Shown in pieces: positions 63,759 through 64,000 of a stretch of DNA of 64,000 bases. Source of the DNA: Staphylococcus sp. Marseille-Q5304. Its GTDB lineage: Bacteria > Bacillota > Bacilli > Staphylococcales > Staphylococcaceae. Location of the stretch: contig NZ_CALSFP010000001.1 in the NCBI RefSeq assembly GCF_943737015.1, positions 2,125,220-2,189,219 on the forward strand. The letters run 5' to 3'. Numbering within the stretch: the stretch's first letter is position 1; every line of letters starts with the position of its first letter. Made by a program: the position numbers and the translations under genes. Below the pieces are notes generated by a model, which was not told the DNA's origin, made no database searches, and saw nothing but the letters and a program-made list of their open reading frames with translations.

Positions 63759-64000
63759 TTAAAATCCTCCTTAAGTATAAAACACTTACAATTTTATTAA
63801 TGCATCTAAATAAACTGTAATAGTATTTTAGTTAGTTCATCTTTAACTAATTCATTTCAATATTTGCAAATTTTTTTAATAATATACTCATATTTATTAT
63901 AAACATTTTGACTTTAGAAAAAGTGGAAATTGTATTATTTTAATCGAAGTAACTATATTATTTTATCATTGAGCTGACATAATTCAACTTATCGGAAGTG

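Overview
The window is low-GC Firmicute DNA that is clearly Staphylococcus: DUF576 tandem lipoproteins, the CstR, CopB/Mco/CopL and ArsRBC/ArsDA families, IS431 (IS6 family), and an SCC-type attachment site. The species cannot be fixed from the sequence. A sphingomyelinase of the beta-hemolysin family together with an SCC-borne ars/cop region fits a coagulase-negative species or a close relative of S. aureus.

Region 1 (1-13487) is the distal end of an SCC-like element. It carries a CstR repressor with a TauE/SafE exporter, then a large arsenic operon on the minus strand (arsD, arsA, a CoA-disulfide-reductase/rhodanese flavoprotein, arsR, arsB, arsC). A second, divergent arsenic unit follows (64-aa ORF, arsR2, an ArsP permease, a 42-aa Cys-pair peptide), then copB-mco-copL for copper. 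The element ends at 13445-13487 in a sequence with the form of SCC attR. Region 2 (13488 to about 24900) is chromosome-side DNA: a beta-mannosidase behind a decayed esterase, a class III lanthipeptide cluster (17322-22141) with three precursors and a LanKC synthetase, a decayed PadR regulator with a HAAS-domain protein and an NDxxF lipoprotein, and a tRNA-dihydrouridine synthase.

Region 3 (25000-53000) has two opposed arrays of tandem lipoproteins (five copies on plus, two on minus) around an ordinary metabolic stretch. That stretch holds a DJ-1/PfpI protein, a sirtuin, a cre-controlled operon for acyl-amino-acid or peptide use (YfcC transporter, M14 deacylase, RpiR regulator, M20 peptidase), a D,D-carboxypeptidase lipoprotein, sphingomyelinase, aldehyde dehydrogenase, a cre-controlled lactonase-like hydrolase with an alcohol dehydrogenase, and a yvfRSTU-like ABC/two-component operon.

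Region 4 (53150-64000) is mobile DNA. Two IS431 copies in the same orientation bracket a DsbA-like lipoprotein, a frameshifted secreted Gly-zipper protein with two cysteines, and a small two-helix membrane protein. Beyond the second IS lie plasmid debris: the C-terminal half of a RepA_N initiator with iterons, a HAD phosphatase, an ssoA-type single-strand origin, a DUF4260 fragment, a VOC-family protein, bioB with a bioA remnant, a long gene-poor stretch, and a ribbon-helix-helix-like gene.

The most notable system is the lanthipeptide locus. All three precursors show the same 18-residue register S-x2-S-x2-C-x3-S-x2-S-x3-C after an LxLQ-like leader motif, which resembles labyrinthopeptin. The upstream ORF is a signal-less trypsin-fold protease. 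Its start codon is damaged, the exporter has two one-base deletions and the PadR gene is dead, so the locus looks cryptic or decaying unless some lesions are assembly errors. One-base losses in A/T runs recur elsewhere in the window and should be checked first.
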